A DNA stretch of 64,000 nt from contig NC_066585.1 in assembly GCF_024323335.1 (NCBI RefSeq), positions 338,645,346 through 338,709,345 on the forward strand. Direction: 5' to 3'. Both the position numbers and the translations under genes were made by a program. Positions 22,601 to 35,200 of this stretch are shown here, one piece after another. The stretch comes from Lathyrus oleraceus. Lineage: Eukaryota; Streptophyta; Magnoliopsida; Fabales; Fabaceae. The notes beneath the pieces are model-generated. The model searched no databases. It was not told where the DNA came from and saw only the letters and a list, made by a program, of their open reading frames with translations. How positions within the stretch are numbered: the first letter of the stretch is position 1; the number at the start of each line of letters is the position of its first letter.

Positions 22601-23177
22601 GTAGTCGAGACTCTGTAGCTGTGCTGCATTGAATCCATGCAAGCAGGTTCTAAAACATGGGTGTGGAGATTCCCACATCAGATTTATCCTATCGTTTGTA
22701 ATGAATTGTTTCCTATCTAATGTTAGAGATGTTATATGGTTAAGAAAATGTAGAAAGAGAGCATCTGATAAGGAACAAATTTGATGTTTTTTAAGTTTGG
22801 GAACTAGATAACAGACATGTAGGAAGAGAGGGTCTGTCTTGATTTCACGTAGGAGAGAGGGATAAACAACATTGCACTTAAAGGCTGTAACACAAATCAC
22901 ACTGGTAGAGGGATTAACGTGATTTACTTGGGGAGAACATCATGGACTATTTAATACTTCAAGAACTAAATTGGCAGTCATTTCTTCTTCAAAAATTTTC
23001 CAAGTCCCATATTTTCCACTCTTGGTAGTTTTTGCTCAATTCTTCACACTTTGGCATGACTTTTACTCATTATTTCAATGCTTTCATCTGAATTTACTAA
23101 TAAAAATCACGTAATGACGACTGTCATCTAATAACTAGAAGAAAAAGCAATACTTCTTAAACATAGGTCAAACTAAC
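22601..23177. other. No recognised gene
   Basis: Mixed-composition intergenic DNA. The only longer frame (22580-22900, minus) has no recognisable domain. Confidence 0.5.
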
Positions 23178-23283
23178 CTTCAATCTCAGCAAGTTTGTCA
23201 TTAATGTGCTTTGATGGAGTGCATTCAGTCTCATATTGCCGGTTCATTTGGGATGAGGATGATTCCCTCTTTGGAGGATACTC
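23178..23283 (-). other. Exon-like segment on the minus strand
   Basis: A 106-base open segment bounded by TTTTTCAG at 23284 and GTTAGT at 23177. It reads EYPPKRESSSSQMNRQYETE, continues with ECTPSKHIND-type residues and ends at LAEIE. Polar, non-repetitive composition and good splice sites suggest a real or former exon. I do not recognise the protein and could not assemble neighbouring exons with confidence. Confidence 0.35.
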
Positions 23284-23523
23284 CTGAAAAATGAATTTAT
23301 CCATGGAAAAGGATGTAGCATTTTAATCAACTATAATTGCCATTACCAAAAACAAATGTGAAATACATATCCACCCTTTGTGATGACTTTTTCTAGCCAC
23401 TGGTACAACTCCATGAGATTGTGGAAGACTGGCCAGAAATAAACAGGCCAAAAGGCTTTCTCAAAATAATTATCTTCCAACATCCCATATTTTAGAGGGA
23501 AAATAAACTATAAGCCGTACAAT

Positions 23524-23878
23524 TTTGTTGGGATTTAGGAAGGAAAGAGGGGGAAGGATTATGAGGTGAAAGGTAGGAGGAAAGGAGTATCACTCCCTAC
23601 CTTTTATCAGTTAGTATCCTTCAAATCCACCAATTTGGAGGAACTGAAAAGATCAATTGGGGGAGTAATTTAGGTTTCAAAAACATCTCTAAATCCTTTC
23701 CCTACCGGTCTCTGTATAATACTCATCATAATAAACACAATAGTACTCATAACCTTTCTCTTCCACTCTCCTCCAAAATAACTTTCCCAAATCAGGACGG
23801 CTTCACTCCATTTTCGTCCCTCCTTCCCCCTCCAAAGCCCATCCCTCCCGCCTTCCCTTCTAACTCAAACAAAGCCCA
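23524..23878. mobile_element. MITE-like element with degenerate purine-rich inverted ends
   Basis: The left end reads ttttgttgggatttaggaag with a long purine run (gaaagagggggaagg). The right end, reversed, reads gctttgtttgagttagaagg with a similar purine run. The size of about 350 bases, the inverted ends and the absence of coding sequence fit a non-autonomous DNA transposon; the superfamily is not determined. Confidence 0.5.
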
Positions 23879-24466
23879 AGAGAATGTCAGGTTTCTTTTC
23901 ACATAAACAAGGACATTCATGACAATAAACACATGCCGCATTAGTATATATCCAACAGTACAAGGGACAGTGTCATGGACCTTAATAGACTAATGATTTT
24001 AGGGAGAATAACTTTGAAAAACATGAATTATTTAACACACTCATGACTTTCATCCTTTTGAGACAATGACAAGACTATTGCAGCAAGAAATAGTGTAATT
24101 AAAAGTAGTTTCATACATTGCAGATAATGAAAATATGTTTCTATCAACAATGTATTCTCGGTAGAAAGGGAAGATATATGCCATCAAGAAATTGACCGAG
24201 AATGAAATGCATATACACACCCTAGATTCATAATATACAATGTCAACCATGGATCTTCATTACAAAGAAATGATAACATACGGAACTGTTCAGGCAGAAG
24301 GAGTATTTTGGGAGATTCCAAATCAATCTCTGTAACCTCAGGGGAAGCAACAAATATCTCAGAACAATTGAGTTATTATACACATCTCTAAATTTCCAGA
24401 CATAAAACATAGGGGAGACAAATATATTTCAACGAAAAAGGGACATCGAAAACCACCCATATGAAA

Positions 24467-24831
24467 AAGGAGACAGTTAATCATAACACCCCCAACCAAA
24501 AACAGAAAAAAAATCCCGGTTCAAAATAGAAATCCAATATCAATTTAGACAGTATTACCACAACAACTAACAGCTATATAAACTATAAAAAACTTAATCA
24601 TGTTTTACAGTAGTTGTACAAAAAAGCCAACATCAATATTTTAATATTCCGTAAATCTATGTAGATGGGTGGAGAAGAAAATCACCAATATTAAAAGGAG
24701 GCCGGTAATCCCCCAACCAAAACATAAAAAAGTCCCAGGTTCAAAATAGAAATCCTGTATCAATTTAGACAGTATTACCTACCACAACAACTTCGAACAA
24801 CTATATAAACTATTAAAAATTTAATCATGTT
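24467..24831 (+). repeat. Two diverged direct copies of a 140-bp sequence
   Basis: 24467-24605 and 24692-24831 share the same order of words (cccccaaccaaaa, gttcaaaatagaaatcc, tatcaatttagacagtatta, caactatataaacta, ttaatcatgtt), offset by about 225 bases. The second copy ends exactly where LINE sequence begins. Confidence 0.8.
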
Positions 24832-26000
24832 GAACAACACAACAATCTCAACCAAATCTTATTCTACTAAATGGGATCGGCTACATGAATCGACTTCTGC
24901 CATAATATTATATCTAAAACCATGTTTCTATCCAAATCATTGACCTCAAGATCGTTCTTAATAAAAGATCGTTCTTAATAACTTCTCTTATAGTTTTTTT
25001 AGGTCTTTCTCTAACTCTAACTGTTTGACTCCTCTCCATCTAATATACTTTTCTTACCATAAAATTTATGGGTCTTCTTTCTATATGTCCAACCACCTCA
25101 GTCTGTTTTTCACTATCCTTTCTATTATAGGTGTTACTCCAACACTCTTGAATATTTTCATTTTTAATCTTATTAAGTCTAATGTTAACACACATCCAAC
25201 GCAACATCCTCATCTCTGTACACTTTATTCTCGTGTTAATTCTTAACCGTCCAACATTTTGTCCTGTACAAAATCGAGAATTTCACCGCAGTCCGATAAA
25301 TTTTCCCTTCAGCTTAAGTGATACCTTTGTGTCACATAAAATCCATGAAACCCTCCTCTATTTCAACCACCCCGCTTGAACTCGACCGATAACATCTCCT
25401 ACTATTTTTCCATTGTTTTGTATTACGGGCCCAAGATATTTAAACCGCGTGACTTGTGACATGATGTGGTTTCTAACTTTTACCTCTGGGTTAAAAACGC
25501 TTCTTCTTTTGGTGAACTTACGTTCCATATACTCTATCTTACTTCTACTTAGGTGAAAGTCATGCGTTTCTAAAATTCGTCTCAAGTCTCCAACCTCTCC
25601 CTTAAATCCTCCTTCGACTCTCCAAATAGGACTATATCATCTACAAAAAAACATGCATCTCATCGCCAACTCTTGGACGTGTTCTAAGTACATCCAAAAT
25701 TAAAGTAAAAAGGTAGGAGCATAAGGTTGAACCTTGATGCAAATCTATTGTAATGGAAAAATCGTTAGCACTACAATCTTGGACGTGTTCGGAGTATATC
25801 TTGTCTCACCACGCCGTGTCCGCGCACTAGTCAATACCCCTTCATACATATTTTGAATAGCTCGAATATATGGAATCCTAACCCCTTTCTTCTCTAGAGT
25901 TTTTCAAAAAATCTCTATATATACTCTATCATACATCTTCTCTAAGTCAATAAAAATTAAGTGCAAGTCTTGTTGATTAAACTGATACTGGTCTATCATG
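24832..26000 (-). mobile_element. 5'-truncated L1-type LINE fragment
   Basis: The minus strand ends in the typical plant LINE tail (GATCCCATTTAGTAGAATAA, then TTGGTTGAGATTG). Upstream it carries RT pieces: DLEKMYDRV near 25940, the active-site region FVDDIVLFGESKEDLRE near 25615-25660 (the usual FADD has become FVDD), and LSRSKIEYMERKF with VTRFKYLGPVIQNNG at 25358-25585. Stops and shifts are frequent. No 5' ORF is present, as expected from incomplete target-primed reverse transcription. Confidence 0.85.
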
Positions 26001-26569
26001 TTGAGAATGTATCAAGTGTGAGTAGTGTGGATAAATAGTCCCACATTGGTTGGTAATGTGGAAACTTGAGCATTTATAAGTGAGAGAACCCACACACCTA
26101 TCACCTTAAGGTTTTGGGTGAATATGTGGTTTGTCTCTCACAAAGATATTGCTCTAGAAAAGAAGTCTCACAATGTTCAATGCTCCCTAGTGAAAAACTC
26201 CTCCAACATATACCTCAAAGATTCTACAATAATACCAAAAAGCCAAACGGTGGATGGGTGGAGAAGTGTTGAATGAAAGAAGACAAACGACGCATGTGGT
26301 TAGAAGTGTGTTTCAACTACGACAGTCAAAATTTAACGTATTCATGCATTCTTCACATTTGTGGCCGTTGGATTGAATATCTTGTAGTGTTGTTGGAAAA
26401 CTATGATATCGAATTTTTAGATGGATTGGTTGGACCGGAATTTTAGATTGATTGGTTGGACGTATGTCTTACCTAAAGATCTTATATCCCTTTTCAAATG
26501 ATTACTTCGTTAGGGGGCGGGGTAGGACAAAGGTGGTCTTACTATGATTTACCATTTTGTGGTGTGGTC
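26001..26569. other. LTR-like remnant flanking the copia fragment
   Basis: It contains a stretch resembling a retroelement promoter and leader (tcccacattggttggtaatg, then aacttgagcatttataagtg). A short stretch near 26275-26330 resembles 29812-29870 at the other end of the copia remnant (gtgtttcaacta shared), so the two may be decayed LTR ends. Confidence 0.4.
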
Positions 26570-29500
26570 AATTTTCAAGGATATTAAGTTTTCTGCAACA
26601 AGTACATAATACCCTGAACCCTGAAGTGGATCACCTATCGATTAATGAGCCTAGCCAATTGACATCTAAATAACCAACTGTCTGAATATGTCATTTTTTG
26701 TCATAAATTAGACCTTTTCTTGGGACATCTTTAATGTATTTCAGTATCACAACATCCAAGTGTTCTTGTAAAGAGAACTTAAGAATTGACTTACTACTCT
26801 GACTACAAATGAAATGTTTAAGCAAGTTACTGGGAGGTAGTTTAATTTGCCAACCAATCTTCTTTATCTCCTCGAATATGATAATGTCTCCCTCTTATTA
26901 GGTAGAAATATGACATTTGGATACATAAAAGTATCAATCAGTTTGACTTTCTAACAAATTTGTCTCTTCAAGAATATCCATAACATATTTCCTTGGTGAA
27001 ATTACAAACCATCTTTGGATTGAGCTACTGAAATACCCAAGAAGTAAAGGAGCTTGCTAAAGTTTTTAGTGTGAAAGTGATGGGACAAATATTGTTTCAA
27101 GTGGAGTAAGCTATGTTGATCACTACTAGTTATGACAATATCATCTACATAAAAACAAGGTAAAGTGCAACCTTGAACTGAGTGGCGCTAAAACGCAGAA
27201 TGATCTGTTTTGCTTAAAATCTAGCCAAATTGTTGCACTACTGTGATGAATATGTCAAACCAAGCTTAATGAAGCTGTCTCAGATGATATTAAGATGTGT
27301 GAAGTCCATAGACAATGGTATAACACTCCCGAAAAAACAAACCCCCGTGTTTTCTAAATATACACTTCCTCTTCAAGGTCACACCATACAAGAACAACAT
27401 TTTTCATGTCAAGTTGGTACAAAGGCCAGTGTCAGATAGCTGCAATTGAGAGTAAGAGTCTAACAGCCCAAAGATCACTTCACTCCTTTGCTAAAGACAC
27501 TTCACAAGTGAAAAAGTGTCACTTCAATCAAGGCCAAAGATTTAACTATACTTCTTTGCCAATAAATGAGTTTTAAAACGATCAATCTTACCTCAAGAAC
27601 CAACCTTCATCTCATAAAGCTAACGACATCCCACTGAAGACTTTCCAGGGGCAGAAGAACCAGTTACTAAATACCATAATTGAGCACACATCTTGCCAAT
27701 CATTACTTGTCTCCACTCTAGATGGGAAAAAGCTTCAACTAAAGATTTAGAAATAGAAACAAAAGACAAAAAAAAAAAATACACAAGCATAATACAAAGG
27801 AGAGACGTGGTGATAACTCAACAATATAATGCCGGGATGTAATGGGAGTAAGACATATATACCTTTTGAAATAGCAATAAGTAGATTCAGGGTCAGATCC
27901 TTTAAAAAGGCGAATGAGAGTCTGAAATGGCATCAGTTTCAGGAACATATGTAGGAACATCCACAGCATGTGGTTGACGACAACATTGTACATGCAGAGG
28001 TTATGTCGCATAAGGGTCCACGTGAGGAGGATTAGATGGGATAGACGTAAGAGGTTCAAGTGGTACAATAGGGGATGAAACATGCTGTTATGGATCCATA
28101 TGAGTGATTGCAAACAGAAGGTCGAGAGGCATCTCAAAGTATGGAACAAACTCTGGTGGGTCCGCAAGAATGAGAGAAAGGGTCATGAGGCGACTCAAAG
28201 TATGGAACAAAACGACATCAAAATGTTTTGTTGAGGTGTATGGACACAAGACATTTGGTGAAGAATGTCATTAGACACCATAAAATATTGAAATTAATAG
28301 GACAAATATTGACTGACATTACTAGTGCGTAAAGTGAGAAAGAACATTTTAATTTCTTTATAAAATTTCTCAAAAATAGAGAATACTCAGAATTATTTTT
28401 CATATATACAATTTGACAGATCATCAATGGAAGTAAGAAGATGGACCCTAAACAGCGGAGAGAACTAAAACAAAAGGGGACAAAGCATGTTCATTCACTA
28501 GGCTGGGAAGCTAAGCTAACTACGCGTGTGTTACCCTAATTGTCGTGACCCACATATAAATTTAAAAGAACAGACAACAGCTTTTGATGTTTGAGGCGAC
28601 CCAATGACCTAATTGACCATGTACAGTAAAAGGAGAATTTGTGGTAGAGCATTACGTTGATTTGTCAAAGTGATAATTCAGATCCTTTGGCTCACATTTG
28701 ACGCCAACCATCTGTCCTGAAGCTCGATCTAGCAAAGTAACATTGCTATTAGTTTAAGTAACAACACAATCATAAGATTAAATTATCTTCTTTAAATTTA
28801 TATGTGGGTCACGACAATTAGGGTAACATAAAAAGATTAAATTAAACAGGTACATAAAGGACATACGAAACAAACAAGTGAGGATTTGGACAGTGTCAAT
28901 TCCTTGGGATTTTGTTTCAAAACCATTTGTTAAGACTACCAAGTAACCAGATGTAGCAAAAAAGGAGAAAAAAGCGTTAATAATACTAGTAATGTGGTCA
29001 GACGAGTTTGAATCCACTAGAGAAAATGTTCATAGTAAGTTGGGAGGCATGAGGAAGAGGTATTGTCAGATGAGTTCAGATGGATCAACCCAAGCCGCAT
29101 TTATAAAACATTGGGGACGACCCAAGACATCTAGGATGGTAGCAAACCCCAAAATGTGAACACAAGTGTCATAGTTCTCACGAGGCAATCCATAAAAGGA
29201 ACACAACATGAAGAAAGTGATGAAAGGCAATCCATAAGAAGAAAGGAGCATGAAGAAGGTGATGTGTTGCCCAAGTGTCTTTTCTTTTCAGCTACAAAAT
29301 TGTGGCAAGAGGGGAGGAGATCATTGAAATCATGAAGTACAAATATGATCATCTATCTTCTTTAAAGCAATGATGTTCATTAGACTGTGACAAACTTCAT
29401 TGAGACATTGAATATCGACATTGTAAAGTACCTTCACCTGATTCTAAATTAATTTGCATGTAAGATGAGGATAGAAGATTAGTTTTGATGTTAGGATGAA

Positions 29501-29810
29501 GTGTTGACTCAATGACCCTGCACAATTGAGCATCAATCTTCCTCCACTTTGGTCATTCAACCTTCAATTCAACCTTTCTAGTGAGATGATCCTGATGCCC
29601 TTGACCAATAACTCATAATTGAATGTCAGAAACCAACATTCATAATCGAAACCATCCAATTTTTTGGTAGAGGGTAAATAGTCCGTGCTGCGCTGAACAG
29701 TAACGTGAATATTACTCTCTAAAAAAGGGAATACATTAGTAGAGAAGGGGCAAACTAGAAGGTCAACCAAGCAAGCACGGTTTAAAGCTTCCTTTTAATA
29801 AACTTCTGAT
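26570..29810 (-). mobile_element. Decayed Ty1-copia element (gag, RT, RNase H)
   Basis: Read on the minus strand from high to low coordinates: a primer-site-like TTGTATCAGAAG near 29805; a gag segment (KLDGFDYECWFLTFNYELL, WRKIDAQLC, VIESTLHPNIKT) at about 29460-29670; a poorly preserved middle with no integrase core; RT pieces near 27640 (GKIDRFKTHLLAKKYS), 27420 (DMKNVVL with DLEEEVY) and 27150 (CFYVDDIVITSS, the YVDD active site); and RNase H-side residues near 26600-26760 (HLDVVILKYIKDVPRKGLIY, VGYLDVNWLGSLIDR). Stops and frameshifts throughout. About 3.2 kb remain of an expected 4.5-5 kb internal region. Confidence 0.78.
28530..28827. repeat. 40-bp near-perfect inverted repeat with 217-bp spacer
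   Basis: 28530-28570 and 28788-28827 are reverse complements except for one base of length difference (gttaccctaattgtcgtgac opposite gtcacgacaattagggtaac). The spacer is not coding. It lies within the copia remnant, in the part where integrase is missing. Confidence 0.85.
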
Positions 29811-30159
29811 ACAATGGTGAATGAGAGAAAACGAGAATCATATGATGAAAAATGTGTTTCAACTACACAATAGGGTTTTTAATGAAGTGCAAATAATGAC
29901 ATGAATAATTACAATAATTATACTCCTAATTAAATGATAGCAAACCTTTATTTACTCGATTCTATTTTATTTTTAACATGAAGCAAATCTCATGTTGAAG
30001 TTTTCCGACCATGTAAAAAACAAAAAATAAGTGTGCCATGAATGAAAAGGATTGAAAAGGCCTTACTGTGCCAACTACCCCCTGAACCACTTAACAAGAC
30101 AACTCCAATCAAAACATATAGAAAATAACACAAAATTATGTAATATGAAGTGCACGCAC
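29811..30159. other. No gene recognised
   Basis: AT-rich DNA next to the copia 5' end, possibly a decayed LTR. No intact structure is visible. Confidence 0.4.
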
Positions 30160-30222
30160 CTCCATTGATCTCTTCATCAGTGGCTCCCACCCACTATATA
30201 CATGGACTTGGATTTCTTGAAG
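30160..30222 (-). other. Second exon-like segment on the minus strand
   Basis: Reads LQEIQVHVYSGWEPLMKRSM and ends ATGGAG followed by GTGCGT, a possible donor. The residue pattern looks protein-like, but the segment is short, the acceptor is unclear and I cannot name the family. Confidence 0.22.
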
Positions 30223-32170
30223 TCAAGAGTTCACTCATTCACTGCATCAGTCAAGGTTATCAATATCAAGATCCTACCAAGAATAGAGAGATTGTGTCAG
30301 AAATCCCATTATAGCTGAGTGAACTCTGCTAAGTATTTTAATATCATTGAGCAAAACATTACTCAGAACTTATACACCCTTCTTATGTCAATTATTTTTA
30401 TATTTTTCACCAAATTTAATTCTTATTGCACAAGGAACAGATCAGGAACCATTCCAGTCTGACTGCGTCATAGACGGCGATTCGAGGAGTAAGAAGTCTG
30501 GCAACGTGACAACAGTGGAACCACAGTGGTCAGACTACATTAGGGGAATTTGGTTGTGCGAACCCGACCCTGAAAATGCCATTTTTGGAATCACCTGAAA
30601 TAGACCTTAATCACAATCTCAAGGGATAACCATCTATCATGTAACCCCACCAAGTTCGTCTCAAAAGACGATTTTATGTGTGATATGACTCACTTAGTAT
30701 GAGCAAGAACGTTAGATCGTCCAATCTTACTATTTAATTCACCATCTTAACAATAGTGACTAATAAATTGGAACCGTTTGATGTTGATCGAATGACTTGC
30801 ATTCCACCTTCAGGTAATCAAATTTTTAGGCAATTCAGAATATAAATCATTCAATTTTTCTTAAATGGTTCCAATTTATTCACTGCAATAAATTCATAAT
30901 ATTGACTATAGGGCATCTGTAGTAATTATCAATACTTGCATTCTTTTCCACTTACCTTTTCAGGTTTCCGCGTGTGCAATAAAAAACAATGCAATGAAGT
31001 TGAAAAAATAATTTGCATTAAAAGCAACAAGACATGTTCGAGAAAAAGCAATTAGTGTTCAACAAAATCATATATATGAGAAATATGAAATGAAAAAACA
31101 AGCATCAAAAATAGATTTTATAAAACCGTTATCAAAATATTACAATTTTTTTTTATATTTGTTTTTTCTAAATTGAAAGATTAATTTTGATATTATTGAA
31201 TATCAAAACATAGTCGAAATCACAATTTTTTCAAAATGTTGTATTTCAAAAATGATTTTTGTGAAAAACTATTTGAAATAGCTTTAAAATTAAGTGATTT
31301 TTTGAAATTTTGATATCCAAAAAAAGTTTCAAATTTCAATAAAATGATCAAATATCTAAAATAATATTTTAAGAATAACTATTCAAACTAAATTTTCATT
31401 TGAAACTTGTATAAAAAAATTCTTTGTAAATTTTTTTTACACAAAATTATATAATAGTATAAAAATAAAAAGCCAAAACAAATAGGCCCTAAAACGGTTT
31501 AGTTTCGTGCCAGATTGTGCAGATTACTTGCCATACTCTAAGAGTGACAAAGTGTGAAAAGGCAACAAATAGAGTATAACATTAATTGATATCTATTTAA
31601 AAGCCTAATATCAAACTTTGTTGGCAAATATTATTAGGTTTTTGTACCAAATTCAACATCATAAAATCAGCTTTATGGCATTTAATTAGACCCAAAATCT
31701 AATATCAAAGCTTCTGAAATTGGCTTCTATAGTCAACTAACTGCCCTGCTTTTAATATGCAAACATAATTGATTTGGCTTCTTAAAGTGATAATCTTAGT
31801 TTATTAAAAGCCAAACTGCTAACCATAGATCACAATTGCAATAATCAACTTTGATATCGTGTTAGGTTTTAGGACTAATTAAATCCCAATAAATTAGGTC
31901 AAAAACTTAATAGAGATTGCCAACTTAAACTACATCATATATGTAACAACAATACCAATAAATATATGTGATGGATTCTCCTTTAAAAAACAAAGGGATT
32001 ATTAAAAGCATTGCCGTGGTTAAATTACTCAAGAATCGTCATCTCTATATGGATGAAAATTGAACTGGTAAAGCGGTAATTAAACAAAATTCAGATCTGC
32101 AATTAAACTTAACAGATAAAAGCAATTGAAGATTGATGTGAAACAGATAAAAGCAATCGAAGATTGATGT
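30223..32170. other. No gene recognised
   Basis: A GC-balanced segment at 30430-30600 (gtcatagacggcgattcgag, gaacccgaccctgaaaatg) stands out from its AT-rich surroundings but has no domain I recognise. 30950-31480 is strongly AT-rich, and the remainder is plain intergenic DNA. Confidence 0.5.
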
Positions 32171-32305
32171 GAATCAGATAAATAGAAGTGAAGATTGATG
32201 TGTAATATGATAAACCCTAGATCTGTTAAACCTATCAAAAATTCTAAATTCAAATTCTAAGAATAAGAAATTGATAGAGACGAAAGAAGTAAAACGGATT
32301 GAACA

Positions 32306-32479
32306 TACAGAGAAGAGAAGAATGTTTAGCTTGATGGATTGAAGGAAATTCAGGGAAGCGTGCGATCGGAGAAGGTGATTTGGGATGAAAAAACGTTGAT
32401 GTTGATTGCTCCGGTGAAAGTCTTGTTTATTGTTGACGTAGAATCCCCAATCGTTGTTCAGTGGCTGCAAGCTGCGCAT
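32306..32479 (-). other. Possible first exon or 5' UTR of a minus-strand gene
   Basis: The minus strand opens ATGCGCAGCTTGCAGCCAC and stays open through an MRSLQPLNNDWGF-type peptide to CTTCTCT followed by GTATGT, a good plant donor. The residues resemble translated UTR (many Asn, His and Phe). No family recognised, and the link to the exon-like pieces at 30160 and 23178 is speculative. Confidence 0.25.
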
Positions 32480-32779
32480 AATGAATTTTGTTGTGCTAAG
32501 TTACACTAACCCCTATATGTTACACATTTCTCTCTCCTTTTATTTTAAAACTCAACTCTCCTAAACCTTGTAAAAGTCAATATTTACATCTTTAAAAATC
32601 ATCTTTAATATTTGAATCATATCAATCAAACAAACTAGCATCAGATTAAATCGACGAATAAGAATTAATCTCTAATCTCCACATATATGATTTATTAAAA
32701 AAAAAATATTAAACTACTAAACTATTAAATTATTTATATTTTTAGTCTATAATAATATCACATTTGTACAATAATATTA

Positions 32780-33310
32780 ATAAAAAAATTGTTATTAAAT
32801 CACAACCATTGATTTATTTAAAATATTTGACTTTTATTTTAACCATTTAAAAAGTAATATAAATGGATTATTGTGATGCGTTGACGGTGTAAAACTTTTT
32901 ATACTGACAGTGTATAAAAATTAATCTCTTTTTATAATGAATTTAATTGATATACAAATGGATGATTCAAATAGAATTTAATTGATATACATCGACTGTG
33001 TAAATTACACTGTCACTTAATCACAACCATAGATTTATTTAAAATATTTGACTTTTATTTTAACCATTTAAAAAGTAATACAAATGGATGATTGTGATGC
33101 ATTGACAATGTAAAACTTTTTACTCTGACAGTGTATAACAATTAATCTCTTTTTATAATGAATTTAATTGATATATACCGACAGTGTAAAGATTTTTTAC
33201 ACTGTTAGTTAATCACACCCATTGATTTATTTAAAATGTTTGACTTTTATTTTAACCATTTAAAAAGTAATACAAATGGATGGTTGTGATGCATTAAAAA
33301 GTAAGTACAA
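32780..33310. repeat. Three tandem copies of a MITE-like sequence
   Basis: The anchor gatttatttaaaat occurs at 32811, 33032 and 33224 (spacing 221 and 192). Each copy includes tttgacttttattttaacca and aaaaagtaata, and the units meet at gacagtgta / tacactgt motifs. The family is the one seen in opposite orientation at 15735-15895. Confidence 0.8.
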
Positions 33311-33464
33311 AAGTTCAAAAATAATTTGAAAGTGGAAAATAATTATAATAAGTTGATGGAAGCAATCGAGAAAAATCACATAAAAGAGAAGCAAACATGT
33401 TGAATTAGAAATTTTCCCTCTCCTCCCCTCCCTTCCATCTATCCTGAACCAAACAAGACATTTA

Positions 33465-33990
33465 GTTTTCATTAATTTAGAAATAGTGTATGATAGAGTG
33501 TCTAGATAGATTTTGTGAAAAAACTTAGAAAAACAAGTGGTTAGAATTGTCTATATTCGAGATATCTAAGATATGTATTAGGGAGTTTCGACTAGTTTGA
33601 GGACACATGATGGAGAGATCGAAGATTTTTCCATCACAATAACCCTAGGTCATTACCTTTTTTACTTTAGTTTTATTTATACATTCATAACACATCTAAG
33701 ACCTAACACCGAGTTGTATGCTTTTCGCAGATGATATAGTCCTACTCGAAAAATTGTTTGAAGAATTAAATGAGAGGTTAGAGACTTAGAGATGAGACTT
33801 CGAAGCAAGTGGCTTTTGCCTAAGCATAAGTAAGACAAAGTATATTTAATGTAAGTTTAGAAAAAAGAGAAAAACATTTAAGTTAGCGGTAAAAGTTGAA
33901 GATCATATCATACCAAAAATTATGTGTTTTAGATATCTTGGGTTCATAGTACAAAACAATGGCAAAATAGAAGTGATGATAGTTTGTCAC
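33465..33990 (+). mobile_element. LINE RT fragment
   Basis: Reads VYDRV near 33490, FADDIVLLEK near 33725 (intact FADD active-site motif), then SGFCLSISKTKYI and MCFRYLGFIVQNNGKIE near 33925-33970. It is the same LINE family as 24832-26000 but in the opposite orientation, with different damage and no 3' tail. Confidence 0.8.
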
Positions 33991-34340
33991 ACAATGTTTT
34001 TAGTTGTCAAATTCGTTATTTATAAGCATTTTTACTATTAATGAATTTTAGTTTTGTAGATTTTTAATAATCATTTCAAAGATTTGTGGAAAAGACCAAA
34101 TCAAGTCGAAATCATTTTAACCAAACAGATTTCATAGTATTTTACTATGAAGTTATGATGATGAAGCAATGAGGGGATTAGAAAATGAAGAACAAAAGGA
34201 AAATAAATAAATATTGAAAAAGACAATATTTAAAACTTCTCATCTTTTTATTAAAACTTCTTAAAACCAATCTAGGCAAGTACTTAATTAAATAAGACGA
34301 TTTCTAATATATTAGGAAAACAAAACTCAACAACCTAATT
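33991..34340. other. No gene recognised
   Basis: AT-rich sequence after the LINE fragment with no recognisable coding or repeat signal. Confidence 0.4.
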
Positions 34341-35200
34341 GACCAGGCCTTCAATCTAATTGATTAAAGCGAGAGTAACGCCTCCTAATTGATTACATAT
34401 GATTGCTAATCGATTCAATGATGTCATTGATTAGGGTTTCCTTTTATGGGCTAACCTAATTGAATATATAGGCGTTATAATCGACTAGGAAGCACCAAAG
34501 CTCATAAATTGTTGCCTTTTAGAGTTATATTTTTTCCTATATAAATTTTCTCACTTCTTAACATCCTAATTTTACAAATAATCATCTATTATATCTCTCA
34601 TATTCTCCTTATTTCATAAGTTTTATTCACCAGTCATTGCCTTAATGTTGAGAGAGCGAAAAACTTCATATGAGAGTTATGATGTATTTTTGTTGTGCTG
34701 AAACTATTTATTCAAGAGTATATATTATTTTGTGATTTGCAATAGATTTGAAGATTTCAAGCTAAATTTGTAAAAATCTTGGTTTAAGGTTGTTCGGATG
34801 AACCCGTGTATAAGCTCAAGGTGTTTGTGTAAGCTAGGTTGATCTTGTGCAAAAACACAAATTATTTAAGGTTGTTGGGTTGATCCCACATAAAAGCTCA
34901 AGTTTTTTTTAGTGGAAATATCAAGAGGAAACTCTTGGGGACTGGAGTAGTCCACATGGTTTAAGGGCGAACCAGGATAATCTCTGATGTGATCTTTCTT
35001 ACCCTATCTCTTTATATTCATGTCTTTTATCTTTTCTGCTACTCATTCTCTGTTTATATCTGCTTCTAATCGATTGGATCCTAGGTGAAATCAATTAGAG
35101 GGTGCCATATTTGAATTTTTAAACAGTCGTAATTGATTAGCTATGATGTCTAATCGATTAGGAGGCACAATTTTTAACTTCCTTGTTCTCTTTTGGGATA
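34341..35200 (+). mobile_element. LTR-retroelement remnant with TAATCGATTA motifs
   Basis: It contains several copies of a palindromic word (ctaattgatta, taatcgatta, taatcgactagg) near 34365-34480 and 35060-35165. A leader-like stretch, ggggactggagtag then gggcgaaccaggataa (34935-34980), matches on the opposite strand the sequence at about 37885-37945. No coding domain is present. Confidence 0.55.
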
